Of a stretch of DNA of 64,000 nt, positions 34,058-42,313 are shown piece after piece. The DNA is from Bacteroidales bacterium UBA6229 (GTDB taxonomy: Bacteria; Bacteroidota; Bacteroidia; Bacteroidales; F082): positions 1 through 64,000 of the forward strand of contig DJWN01000126.1 of the NCBI GenBank assembly GCA_002440975.1. The letters run 5' to 3'. Position 1 is the stretch's first letter; the number at the start of each line of letters is the position of its first letter. The notes below the pieces were generated by a model that saw only the letters and a program-made list of their open reading frames with translations, did not search any database and was not told where the DNA came from. The position numbers and the translations under genes were made by a program.

Positions 34058-36193
34058 CTATAAATTTTCGTCAAAATAATTGGTTATCATTTTAATCAGG
34101 TGAGCGCGGTCTTTTCCTCTCACATTGTGTTCGTGGCCTGGATAAACAAAATAATCTACCAGCTTGCCTTCATTAACAGCTGCTTTGAGGAACGCCAGGC
34201 TATGTTGCCAGACCACCACCGGATCGTTTGTTCCGTGAATGATCAACAGTTTTCCCTCCAGTTCATTTACTTTATTAATCAAACTGGCTGATTCGTAGCC
34301 TTCCGGATTTTCATCGGGTGTGTCCATATAGCGTTCGCCATACATGATTTCGTAATATTTCCAATCAATTACAGGACCGCCAGCTACAGCTACCTTAAAT
34401 ATCTCGGGATGATGTAGTTTCAGGCTGATCGACATAAAACCACCGTAGCTCCAGCCGTCAACACCAATCCGGTTTTGATCTACAAAAGGCAGTGTTTTTA
34501 AATAGTTTATGCCAGTAAGCTGATCTTTGATTTCTGTTTTGCCTAGCTGCCTGTGAATGATTTGTTCAAATTCGGCACCCCGATTGGCCGAACCACGATT
34601 GTCGAGCGTGAAAACGATATAACCCTGTTGGGCAAGATAATTCAGATAAAAATTAGCTCCACCCAGCCAACTGTTGGTAATCAATTGAGCATGAGGGCCT
34701 CCGTAAACATATACAATCACCGGATATTTTTTAGTGCTGTCCAGATTGGGTGGTGTAATCAACCGGGCATAAAGTATTGTTCCATCCTCAGCTTTCAGTT
34801 CCATGATTTCTGTTTTCCCTAAGGCATAATCTTTTAGCGGATCTTTTGATTGCAATAAGGTTTTGATCACCTTGCCTTTTCCATCAGCTAATTGAATTGT
34901 GTTGGCAGTTTCCAGATTACTGTATGAATCCAGGAGGTATTTCCCGTTTTTGGACATAGAAACATGATGAGTGCCGGCTGTTTGCGTTAACCGAATCATT
35001 TTGCCTTTTTGATGGTCAAGTTTATATAAATGTCTTTCCAGCGGACTTTCGGTTGTGGAATAGAAATAAACAAATTTCCCGGAAGCATCGAAGAATGGCT
35101 CGGCAGTGATCATCCAATTTCCTGAAGTTAGTTGCTTGAGCAGCTCTCCTTTAGTGGAATAAAGGTACATATGCCGGAACCCGTCTCTTTCGCTTAACCA
35201 AATGAATTGGTCTGGTTTATTTGGCAGGAAGTAAGCCGGAAACTGTGGTTCGACGTATTGCGGGTCTTTTTCTTCGAATAGGGTTTTCTCAAAACTGCCA
35301 TCCGCTGAGTTGTAGGCATTAAATTTGAAATGATTTTGCTCCCGATTGAGGATTCCGATATAGATTTTTTGGCCTGAAGGATCCCAGCTTATGGCTGTAA
35401 GGTATTGTTCTTCAGGTTCTCCAGTTTCAAGTGTAACTGTTGTTTTGCTTGTTAGGTCATAAATCTTTAATTTCACTTCATGGCTTTTCATGCCGGCCAT
35501 GGGATAAGGTTCATTTTTGAGTGTGGCTATACGTTCATCGGTATTAACCAGCGGATAATTGGTCACCATACGCTCGTCCATCTGATAAAAAGCCAGTTTG
35601 CGGCCATCTTTCGACCAGAAAATACCTCCGCTGATTCCAAATTCGTTTCGGTGAACCGATTGCCCGCTCACAACGCCTTTTGGATCGTCAGTAATTTGAA
35701 TATGATTTTCGCCCTTAGCGAGAAAAAGATTGTTATCTATGGTATAGGCGGTTTGCAAATCTTGCTCAAAAACGACCTTATTTGCTGCGTTTTCCGGAAA
35801 ACTTGTAATCTGTTGAATCGTCCCGAAATCGGCAGAAAGTTGTAAGAGTTTATCCTGATCAAAAAACCAACCGCTGCCATCTTCCAGCCAATTGATAGCA
35901 GGAAACCGCTTCAGACTGTCAAGCTGCTGTTTTGTGGTGAGTGAATTAAGCGTGTTAAGCGTGAAGAGCACCTTGGTTTTGCCTGATTTTGCATCAGTTA
36001 GCCACAAGGTGTCTTTTTCCAAATGCAGGTAACTATCGGTGTGGCCAAACCATTTTAACTGTTGCATCCGATCCGGAAACAATGCCGGATTCATCCAGGC
36101 GGCATCTGTTTCAGTTAGTTGTTTGTTCTGAGCAAAAAGGTCTTGACTGGTAAAAGCCAGCAACATTAATACTAAAAGCTGTAATTTTTTCAT
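34058..36193 (-). CDS. dipeptidyl peptidase IV, S9 family
   Basis: This serine exopeptidase releases X-Pro or X-Ala dipeptides. A signal peptide ends at LFAQ (residue 22), so it is periplasmic. Residues about 50-460 form the eight-blade DPP-IV propeller. The alpha/beta hydrolase domain has the nucleophile Ser in GWSYGGFMS near residue 582, Asp in GTNDPVVVW near 657, and His in GHEHNV near 688. The DPPIV mark VYGGPHAQ is also present. The length of 711 is usual. It is probably nutritional peptide breakdown; no operon partner is evident. Confidence 0.92.
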   Translation of the reverse strand: MKKLQLLVLMLLAFTSQDLFAQNKQLTETDAAWMNPALFPDRMQQLKWFGHTDSYLHLEKDTLWLTDAKSGKTKVLFTLNTLNSLTTKQQLDSLKRFPAINWLEDGSGWFFDQDKLLQLSADFGTIQQITSFPENAANKVVFEQDLQTAYTIDNNLFLAKGENHIQITDDPKGVVSGQSVHRNEFGISGGIFWSKDGRKLAFYQMDERMVTNYPLVNTDERIATLKNEPYPMAGMKSHEVKLKIYDLTSKTTVTLETGEPEEQYLTAISWDPSGQKIYIGILNREQNHFKFNAYNSADGSFEKTLFEEKDPQYVEPQFPAYFLPNKPDQFIWLSERDGFRHMYLYSTKGELLKQLTSGNWMITAEPFFDASGKFVYFYSTTESPLERHLYKLDHQKGKMIRLTQTAGTHHVSMSKNGKYLLDSYSNLETANTIQLADGKGKVIKTLLQSKDPLKDYALGKTEIMELKAEDGTILYARLITPPNLDSTKKYPVIVYVYGGPHAQLITNSWLGGANFYLNYLAQQGYIVFTLDNRGSANRGAEFEQIIHRQLGKTEIKDQLTGINYLKTLPFVDQNRIGVDGWSYGGFMSISLKLHHPEIFKVAVAGGPVIDWKYYEIMYGERYMDTPDENPEGYESASLINKVNELEGKLLIIHGTNDPVVVWQHSLAFLKAAVNEGKLVDYFVYPGHEHNVRGKDRAHLIKMITNYFDENL

Positions 36194-36284
36194 AGTAAGA
36201 AGCTGAAATAGGAATTAGCCCGCAAATTAAAGAAAATCTGCAATTGAGCCTGAAAAGAAAAGTATGAGGTGTAGTTCACTCAGC

Positions 36285-37013
36285 TTAATATGCCTCGTGA
36301 ACAGCTTCGGCAAACGATTTCAGCAGTTCAGGATTGTTTTCTAAAGCATTGCCAACTACTACGATATCAGCTCCTGCATGCACCGCATTAGCAGCCATCT
36401 CGGGTGTTTTTAGTCCGCCGCCAATAATCAATGGCACATCGATGCTGCCTTTTACTGCTTTGATCATGGATTCGGGTACTGGATTATACGCACCTGAACC
36501 GGCGTCCATAAAAATTAATTTCATGCCCAACATCTCGCCTGCCATAGCCGTGCACAGGGCAATCTCATTTTTGTCGGATGGAATCGGAACGCTGTTGCTC
36601 ATATAGCTTACCGTGGTTGGTTTTCCGCTGTCGATAAGCATATAACCCGTCGAAATTACTTCAAGGCCTGCAAGTTTTAGGTAAGGAGCCGAGATGACAT
36701 GCCGGCCAATCAGCATTTCCGGATTACGACTGGAGATCAGGCTTAAAAACAGAAATGCATCTGCTTTTTTGCTGAGTTGTAGCGAATTGCCCGGGAAAAT
36801 AATAACGGGAATGTCAGTTAGTGTTTTAAGTATTTTAATACAACTATCCATATTATCATTGGTGAGCAGGCTGCCGCCAACAAAAAAGAAATCGACTGCG
36901 GCCTCTTTGGCATTTATGGCCAGTGCAGTAATAGTTTCGTCAGTGGGCTTATCCGGATCTACCAGCACAGCGATTTTTTTCCCCGGAGAATTGAGTTGGT
37001 TGTAAACATTCAT
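36285..37013 (-). CDS. geranylgeranylglyceryl-phosphate synthase (GGGPS/PcrB family)
   Basis: The enzyme joins a prenyl diphosphate to sn-glycerol-1-phosphate through an ether bond, the first step of archaeal-type lipids. The 242-residue TIM barrel begins with AVLVDPDKP and has the glycerol-phosphate segments YMLIDSGKPTTVSYMSNS, FMDAGSGAYNPV and IIGGGLKTPEMA. It then has the phosphate-binding GADIVVVGNALE. I use the ATG at 37013; an in-frame start at 37058 would add a non-conserved stretch. Homologues in Bacteroidota are known to act as real GGGPS enzymes. Prenyl chain length is not readable here. It could draw on the mevalonate operon 16 kb away. Confidence 0.85.
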   Translation of the reverse strand: MNVYNQLNSPGKKIAVLVDPDKPTDETITALAINAKEAAVDFFFVGGSLLTNDNMDSCIKILKTLTDIPVIIFPGNSLQLSKKADAFLFLSLISSRNPEMLIGRHVISAPYLKLAGLEVISTGYMLIDSGKPTTVSYMSNSVPIPSDKNEIALCTAMAGEMLGMKLIFMDAGSGAYNPVPESMIKAVKGSIDVPLIIGGGLKTPEMAANAVHAGADIVVVGNALENNPELLKSFAEAVHEAY

Positions 37014-37057
37014 AATTTGGTGCTTATTGTTTGGAAAATCAGCAACTATACGCGTCA

Positions 37058-37065
37058 CAAAATTA
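37058..37065 (-). promoter_or_regulatory. possible -7 box upstream of the GGGPS gene
   Basis: The minus strand reads TAATTTTG, a full match to TAnnTTTG, 45 bases before the ATG at 37013. This supports the shorter start. The nearest TTG upstream is at 15 bases, shorter than usual. Confidence 0.35.
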
Positions 37066-37181
37066 ATAATTCCACTTAACCAATCGGCTTATCCGGAAGG
37101 TAAATTTTAGTCAACCGCATTGATCAGGATAATAGTGGATATTTAAGCTGTTTAAGAATAGGGAAATAGATGGTTTTTGGT

Positions 37182-38147
37182 TTAAAAAACGGCTTCTGCA
37201 ATTTTCCTGATATTATCAGATTTGCCCATAGTATAAAAATGCAAAACAGGGGTTTTATTTGCGATAAGTTCTTTGGCTTGCGCGATAGTCCACTCAACAC
37301 CCAATTGCCTAACGGCTTTGTTGTCTTTGCATTTTTTGATTTCGTTTACAAGGGTTTCCGGCAGATCGATGTGAAATGTTTGTGGTAGTTTTTGTAAATG
37401 CGAAAGCACCGAAACAGGCTTTAAACCTGCTATCACAGGCACATTGATTCCGGCAGCACGACAGCTGTCAACAAAATTGAAATACTTCTGGTTATCAAAA
37501 AACATCTGGGTTACAATATAGGAAGCACCAGCATCAATTTTAGCTTTCAAATGTTGCAGATCGCTTTCCAGGTTGGGCGATTCCATGTGTTTTTCGGGGT
37601 AGCCTGCTACACCCATGCAAAAATTGGTTGGCGTTGAATTCTGCAGATCTTCGTCCAGGTATTTACCGTGATTAAGGTTTTGAACCTGTTTCACCAGATC
37701 GATAGCATGGGCATGGCCGCCAGGTTCTGCCTGAAAATATTTTACCGAAGGCTGTGGATCGCCCCGTACGATCAGCAGGTTTTTCACACCAAGAAAATGA
37801 AGATCAATCAAAGCGTTCTCAGTTTCCTCACGGGTGAAGCCGCCGCAGATGATATGGGGCACCACATTGACATGATAACGGTACATCAAGGCAGCTGCAA
37901 TGCCAACAGTTCCAGGGCGTTTGCGAACAGTTTGCTTTTCGAGCAGGCCGTTTTGAAGTTGTTTATATTCAAATTCTTCCTGATGGTAGGTTACATTTAC
38001 AAAAGCGGGCTCAAAATCCATCAGCGGCTCAACAGCCTGCTGGATATGCTCAAAATGCTGGCCTTTTAGGGGTGGCAAGATTTCGAAGGAAAACAAGGTA
38101 TTATCAGATTTTGCAATTTGTGAAGTAACACTGGGTAGTTCGAGCAT
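37182..38147 (-). CDS. metF: methylenetetrahydrofolate reductase
   Basis: This flavoprotein reduces 5,10-methylene-THF to 5-methyl-THF, the methyl donor for MetH. The 321-residue barrel begins with SFEILPPLKG, which contains the catalytic Glu. It also has VNVTYH, GVKNLLIVRGDP (folate/flavin region), FCMGVAGYPEKH and SYIVTQMFFD. It follows metH by two bases on the same strand, so both lie behind the SAM-I riboswitch. Confidence 0.95.
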   Translation of the reverse strand: MLELPSVTSQIAKSDNTLFSFEILPPLKGQHFEHIQQAVEPLMDFEPAFVNVTYHQEEFEYKQLQNGLLEKQTVRKRPGTVGIAAALMYRYHVNVVPHIICGGFTREETENALIDLHFLGVKNLLIVRGDPQPSVKYFQAEPGGHAHAIDLVKQVQNLNHGKYLDEDLQNSTPTNFCMGVAGYPEKHMESPNLESDLQHLKAKIDAGASYIVTQMFFDNQKYFNFVDSCRAAGINVPVIAGLKPVSVLSHLQKLPQTFHIDLPETLVNEIKKCKDNKAVRQLGVEWTIAQAKELIANKTPVLHFYTMGKSDNIRKIAEAVF

Positions 38148-38149
38148 GG

Positions 38150-41100
38150 TTAGTAGTTGAGGTTTGCGTTTAAAAGTCTTTCTGTTTCAGTGATTGACCG
38201 GTTGATGCGTTTGCTGTAATCTGCAATCTGATCTCTGCTGATTTTTCCTACGGTAAAATACTGCGCATAAGGATGTGCAAAATAAAAACCGCTTACTGAC
38301 GCTGCCGGATACATGGCATAATTTTCGGTAAGTTGCACACCAGTATGCTTTTTGGCTTCAAGCAGGTCGAACAGCTTTTGTTTTTCGGAATGTTCCGGAC
38401 AGGCCGGATAGCCTGGTGCCGGCCTGATGCCTTGATAATTCTCCTTTAGTAAGGCTGTGATATCCATGTCTTCGTCAGGAGCATAAGCCCATATTTCTTT
38501 TCGCACCATAACATGCAGGTATTCGGCAAAAGCTTCGGCAAGACGATCGGCAAGTATTTTGGACATAATCGCATTGTAATCATCATTTTGCGATTCAAAA
38601 TGATCCACAAGTTCTTGTGTGCCATGTCCGGCTGTTACTACAAAACCGCCAAGATAATCCATTATTCCTGCCTCTTTTTGTGCTATAAAGTCGGCAAGAC
38701 AAAGATTGGGATAGCCTTGTTTTTTTTGCTGTTGGTTGCGCAAAAACTCAAAATGAGTGAGTTGCAAATCATGGTTTTCTGGTCTGAAAACCTGCACACT
38801 GTCCCCAACTGCCAGTGCCGGAAAAATGCCGGCTACTCCTTTGGCCGTAAGAAGTTTGTTCTGAATGATATGATCCAACAACTTTTGGGCATCATCAAAA
38901 AGTTTACGGGCTTCATCGCCTTTGAAAAGATCGCCCAAAATCTGTGGGTACTTGCCATTTATCCGCCAGGAATGGAAAAAGAAAGTCCAGTCGATATAGG
39001 GTTTTAAGAGATTCAAATCCAAATCTTTGACAACCGTTATCCCAGGTTTTAAAGGGTTTTTAATTGTTTGAGTTGAAAATTCGCCTTTGAAGCGATTAGC
39101 CCGGGCAACTTCGAGGCTTACATAGCTATCCCCGGTTTTCGATTGTTGATATTTTTGACGTAAATGCTCATATCTCGTGCTGATTTCCAACTGAAAAGTT
39201 TGCTTTTTCGTTTCATTTCCAAGTAACTGGCCTATTATTTGTGTAACTTTGGAAGCATCTCTCACGTGAATTACAGGAGCTTCATACGCAGGCGAGATTT
39301 TCACTGCGGTATGCACTTCAGAAGTTGTTGCACCACCGATCAGTAAAGGGATTTTCATTTTTCTGTTGTGCATTTCAGTGGCCACATGGGTCATTTCTTC
39401 CAGCGAAGGCGTAATCAAGCCGCTGAGGCCGATAATATCAACATTTTCGCTGACAGCTGTTTCCAGAATTTTTTCGGCAGGAACCATCACACCGAGGTCG
39501 ATCACTTCGTAATTATTGCAGCCCAGTACTACGCTGACAATGTTTTTGCCAATGTCATGAACATCTCCTTTCACAGTGGCCAGCAGTACTTTACCGGCCG
39601 AGCTGCTGATGCTGGTTTTTTCTGCTTCAATGTACGGGAGCAGCACCGCCACCGCTTTTTTCATTACACGTGCACTTTTAACTACCTGCGGTAAAAACAT
39701 CCGGCCGTCGCCGAAAAGTTCACCTACCACATTCATACCGTCCATCAAGGGCCCTTCAATCACATCCAATGCCCGCAGAAAGTCAGTTCTTACCTGAAGC
39801 ACATCTTCTTCGATGTGTTCAGCATTTCCTTTGATAAGCGCAAGTTTGATGCGTTCGTTGAGTGGAAGGTCCATCCAGGGGTCTGCTTTTTCGCCTTTTT
39901 CAGTTGATTTTTGAACCTGTGCTGCAAAGGCTAAAAGTTTTTCGGTGGCATCCGGTTTGCGGTTGAGTACCAGATCTTTGGTAAGCTCAAGCAAAACGGG
40001 ATCAATTTCATCATAAATCTGCAACATTCCCGGGTTTACAATGCCCATATCCATCCCGGCTTTGATGGCGTGATAAAGAAAAACAGCATGAATGGCTTCG
40101 CGCACAGTATCGTTTCCGCGAAAGGCAAAGGACAGATTACTCACACCTCCGCTTACTTTGGCAAAAGGCAGATTTTTCTTTATCCACCAGGTAGCATTGA
40201 TGTATTCAACGGCATAGTTATTATGTTCGGAGATGCCGGTTCCAATAGACAGAATATTGGGATCGAAGATGATATCTTCGGGAGGAAAATTGATTTTTTT
40301 GGTAAGCAAATCGTACGCTCGTTGGCAGATCTCGATTTTGCGGGCATAATCTGCTGCCTGTCCGCTTTCGTCGAAGGCCATCACCACAACGGCAGCGCCA
40401 TATTTTTTGATCTTGTTAGCTTGATCCAAAAAGACTTTTTCCCCTTCTTTCAGGCTGATGGAGTTGACGATAGCTTTGCCCTGCACACATTTCAGGCCGG
40501 CTTCGAGCACTTCCCAGCGCGAGGAGTCGATCATCACCGGAAGTTTTGCGATGTCAGGATCAGCCATCAGGAGATTCAGAAAGGTCACCATTTCGTGTTT
40601 GGCATCCAGCAAACCATCGTCCATATTGATGTCCAAAACCTGTGCGCCGCCTTCAACCTGATGACGGGCTATGCTAAGTGCTTCTTCATATTTCTTTTCG
40701 CGGATGAGTCGGGCAAATTTTCGGGAACCGCTTACATTGGTTCGTTCGCCAATATTGACAAAATTTTGTTGCCGGTTAACTTTTACGGGTTCAAGACCCG
40801 AAAAAATTGTTTCATGACGATTTTCCGGAATTTTTCGTGCCTCGGCTTTAAGTGCCAGATTAGCAAAGGATTGGATGTGTTTTGGTGTGGTGCCACAGCA
40901 ACCGCCTATTATATTAACAAAACCATGCTCAACGAAATCGTGAAGATGACCTGCCATGATTTCGGGACTTTCATCGTATTCACCAAACTGATTGGGAAGG
41001 CCGGCATTAGGATATGCGCTAACCGGCAAACTGGCTTTTTTGCTTAGTTCTTCAATATAGGGGCGCATTTGAGCTGCTCCCAGGGCACAGTTCAGCCCGA

Positions 41101-41827
41101 TGCTAATCAAATCGACATGTTTTACGGAGGTTAGGAACGCTTCAACTGTTTGCCCGGAGAGCGTTCGTCCGCTGGCATCAGTAATCGTTCCGGAAAGCAT
41201 TACACCTAATTTACGGCCAAGCTTTTCCTGCAGGTTTTGAACGGCAAAAAGTGCAGCTTTGGCATTAAGGGTGTCGAAAACTGTTTCAATCAATAACACA
41301 TCAGCTCCGCCGTCTATAAGTGCTTCGGCTTGTTCAAAATAGGTTTCGACAAGCTGATCGAAGCTGACTGCACGAAAGCCGGGATCATTCACTTCGGGCG
41401 ACATGGATGCGGTTTTGTTGGTGGGGCCTAATGCTCCGGCAACAAAGCGTGGTTTATCAGGCTGTTTTGCTGTGTATTCATCAGCAGCTTTCCGGGCCAG
41501 TTGAGCCGAAGCAAAATTCAATGCTTTCACTTGACGTTCCAGACCATAATCGGCCTGCGAAATGCGGTTGGCATTAAAAGTATTGGTTTCGATGATATCG
41601 GCTCCGGCATCCAGATAGGCACTATGTATTTTATAGATGAGTTCAGGCTGCGTAAGTGAAAGCAAATCGTTATTACCTTGCTGTGGGAAAGGATGATTGG
41701 CAAAAAGCTCACCGGCATAATCCTTGGCCTTGAGTTTTTCCTGCTGAATCATAGTTCCCATTGCCCCATCAAGTACAAGTATTTTAGTTTTGAGAAGTTC
41801 TTTAAGTTGTTCGAGTCGGTTAATCAT
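38150..41827 (-). CDS. metH: cobalamin-dependent methionine synthase
   Basis: It transfers a methyl group from methyl-THF through cobalamin to homocysteine. The ATG at 41827 (MINRLEQLKELL) gives 1225 residues, close to the E. coli size; an in-frame start at 41863 would extend into the leader. The domains in order are homocysteine binding (zinc Cys in GLNCALGA and GGCCGTTP), pterin binding (residues about 345-620), the B12 cap and Rossmann parts with the cobalt-ligand His in DVHDIGKN near residue 756, and the C-terminal AdoMet reactivation domain (RPAPGYPACPEH). A SAM-I riboswitch lies in the leader. Confidence 0.96.
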   Translation of the reverse strand: MINRLEQLKELLKTKILVLDGAMGTMIQQEKLKAKDYAGELFANHPFPQQGNNDLLSLTQPELIYKIHSAYLDAGADIIETNTFNANRISQADYGLERQVKALNFASAQLARKAADEYTAKQPDKPRFVAGALGPTNKTASMSPEVNDPGFRAVSFDQLVETYFEQAEALIDGGADVLLIETVFDTLNAKAALFAVQNLQEKLGRKLGVMLSGTITDASGRTLSGQTVEAFLTSVKHVDLISIGLNCALGAAQMRPYIEELSKKASLPVSAYPNAGLPNQFGEYDESPEIMAGHLHDFVEHGFVNIIGGCCGTTPKHIQSFANLALKAEARKIPENRHETIFSGLEPVKVNRQQNFVNIGERTNVSGSRKFARLIREKKYEEALSIARHQVEGGAQVLDINMDDGLLDAKHEMVTFLNLLMADPDIAKLPVMIDSSRWEVLEAGLKCVQGKAIVNSISLKEGEKVFLDQANKIKKYGAAVVVMAFDESGQAADYARKIEICQRAYDLLTKKINFPPEDIIFDPNILSIGTGISEHNNYAVEYINATWWIKKNLPFAKVSGGVSNLSFAFRGNDTVREAIHAVFLYHAIKAGMDMGIVNPGMLQIYDEIDPVLLELTKDLVLNRKPDATEKLLAFAAQVQKSTEKGEKADPWMDLPLNERIKLALIKGNAEHIEEDVLQVRTDFLRALDVIEGPLMDGMNVVGELFGDGRMFLPQVVKSARVMKKAVAVLLPYIEAEKTSISSSAGKVLLATVKGDVHDIGKNIVSVVLGCNNYEVIDLGVMVPAEKILETAVSENVDIIGLSGLITPSLEEMTHVATEMHNRKMKIPLLIGGATTSEVHTAVKISPAYEAPVIHVRDASKVTQIIGQLLGNETKKQTFQLEISTRYEHLRQKYQQSKTGDSYVSLEVARANRFKGEFSTQTIKNPLKPGITVVKDLDLNLLKPYIDWTFFFHSWRINGKYPQILGDLFKGDEARKLFDDAQKLLDHIIQNKLLTAKGVAGIFPALAVGDSVQVFRPENHDLQLTHFEFLRNQQQKKQGYPNLCLADFIAQKEAGIMDYLGGFVVTAGHGTQELVDHFESQNDDYNAIMSKILADRLAEAFAEYLHVMVRKEIWAYAPDEDMDITALLKENYQGIRPAPGYPACPEHSEKQKLFDLLEAKKHTGVQLTENYAMYPAASVSGFYFAHPYAQYFTVGKISRDQIADYSKRINRSITETERLLNANLNY

Positions 41828-41860
41828 GGCAAAATGGTTTGTGCAACAAAGAATGCATAA

Positions 41861-41890
41861 CAAAAGTAGTGAGTGACGGGAAGGTACAAA
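41861..41890 (-). promoter_or_regulatory. candidate promoter between the riboswitch and metH, TTTG-N18-TACTTTTG
   Basis: On the minus strand TTTG (41890-41887) is followed after 18 bases by TACTTTTG (41868-41861), a full match to the Bacteroidota pattern. A start near 41854 would give a 27-base leader to metH that lacks the riboswitch. It is as good a match as any in the window. Confidence 0.5.
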
Positions 41891-41926
41891 ATGGCAATTA
41901 ATTGCTGCATGGGTTTTTACTTATTT

Positions 41927-42035
41927 AATTTATCATCACCTGACCAAAGGCCGGTTTAGGTTTTAGCACCACTCCTTACAGGGAAGGTTGCTAGAGCTTC
42001 GTTGAGCCTAGTCTCTCCACTCTTCTTTATAAATC
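41927..42035 (-). promoter_or_regulatory. SAM-I (S-box) riboswitch upstream of metH-metF
   Basis: Read on the minus strand, AGAGTGGAGAGACTAG is followed by GCTCAACGAAGCTCT, AGCAACC and later GGTGCTAAAACC, the conserved core of the SAM-I aptamer. Pairing supports it. P1 is GATTTAT (42035-42029) with ATAAATT (41933-41927), P2 is AGAG with CTCT, P3 is CCTT with AAGG, and P4 is formed by CCT-ACC with GGT-AGG. SAM binding normally lowers expression of methionine genes, which fits metH-metF downstream. I do not see a clear terminator between the aptamer and metH. A small extra hairpin, CCCTTGTAAGGG, lies just upstream (42042-42053). Confidence 0.87.
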
Positions 42036-42085
42036 AAACGGACCCTTACAAGGGAATGAGGAGGTCAATTTGAAATACGATGATG

Positions 42086-42116
42086 CAAAATAACAACAAA
42101 TCTTGTGTTTTTGCAA
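42086..42116 (-). promoter_or_regulatory. candidate promoter for the riboswitch-metH transcript, TTG-N20-TTATTTTG
   Basis: On the minus strand TTG (42116-42114) precedes TTATTTTG (42093-42086) by 20 bases. The -7 box has seven of eight matches and is the same variant as upstream of the mevalonate operon. A start near 42080 would include the whole riboswitch. Confidence 0.42.
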
Positions 42117-42238
42117 TTATTTGTATTTAATCTAAATTGCAACACTAAGTTTGATTTCATAAACAACACACACACAGCTAATTAAATCAAATCACACGAG
42201 TTATATGAGTGATACAACACAACAATTACCTGCTGTTT

Positions 42239-42271
42239 TTTGTTACAATCTGATAAAAACTGCTAATTTTG
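42239..42271 (+). promoter_or_regulatory. candidate promoter of ahcY, TTTG-N21-TAATTTTG
   Basis: TTTG (42239-42242) and TAATTTTG (42264-42271) match the Bacteroidota consensus with 21-base spacing. A start near 42278 gives a leader of about 35 bases. I see no SAH riboswitch on the plus strand in this 486-base intergenic region; the rest is the divergent metH leader. Confidence 0.55.
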
Positions 42272-42313
42272 CAGCCCTTTTTAATGATCTAAAAAACTAT
42301 TTAGCAAAAAGTT

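Noticed and set aside
40070..41047. Long open frame of 325 codons on the plus strand opposite metH
   Set aside because: It lies wholly inside metH, which has strong family motifs; its translation shows no family features and is rich in residues expected from an antisense shadow.
42037..42313. Possible SAH riboswitch before ahcY on the plus strand
   Set aside because: No SAH-aptamer core is visible; the structured element in this region is the SAM-I aptamer read on the opposite strand toward metH.
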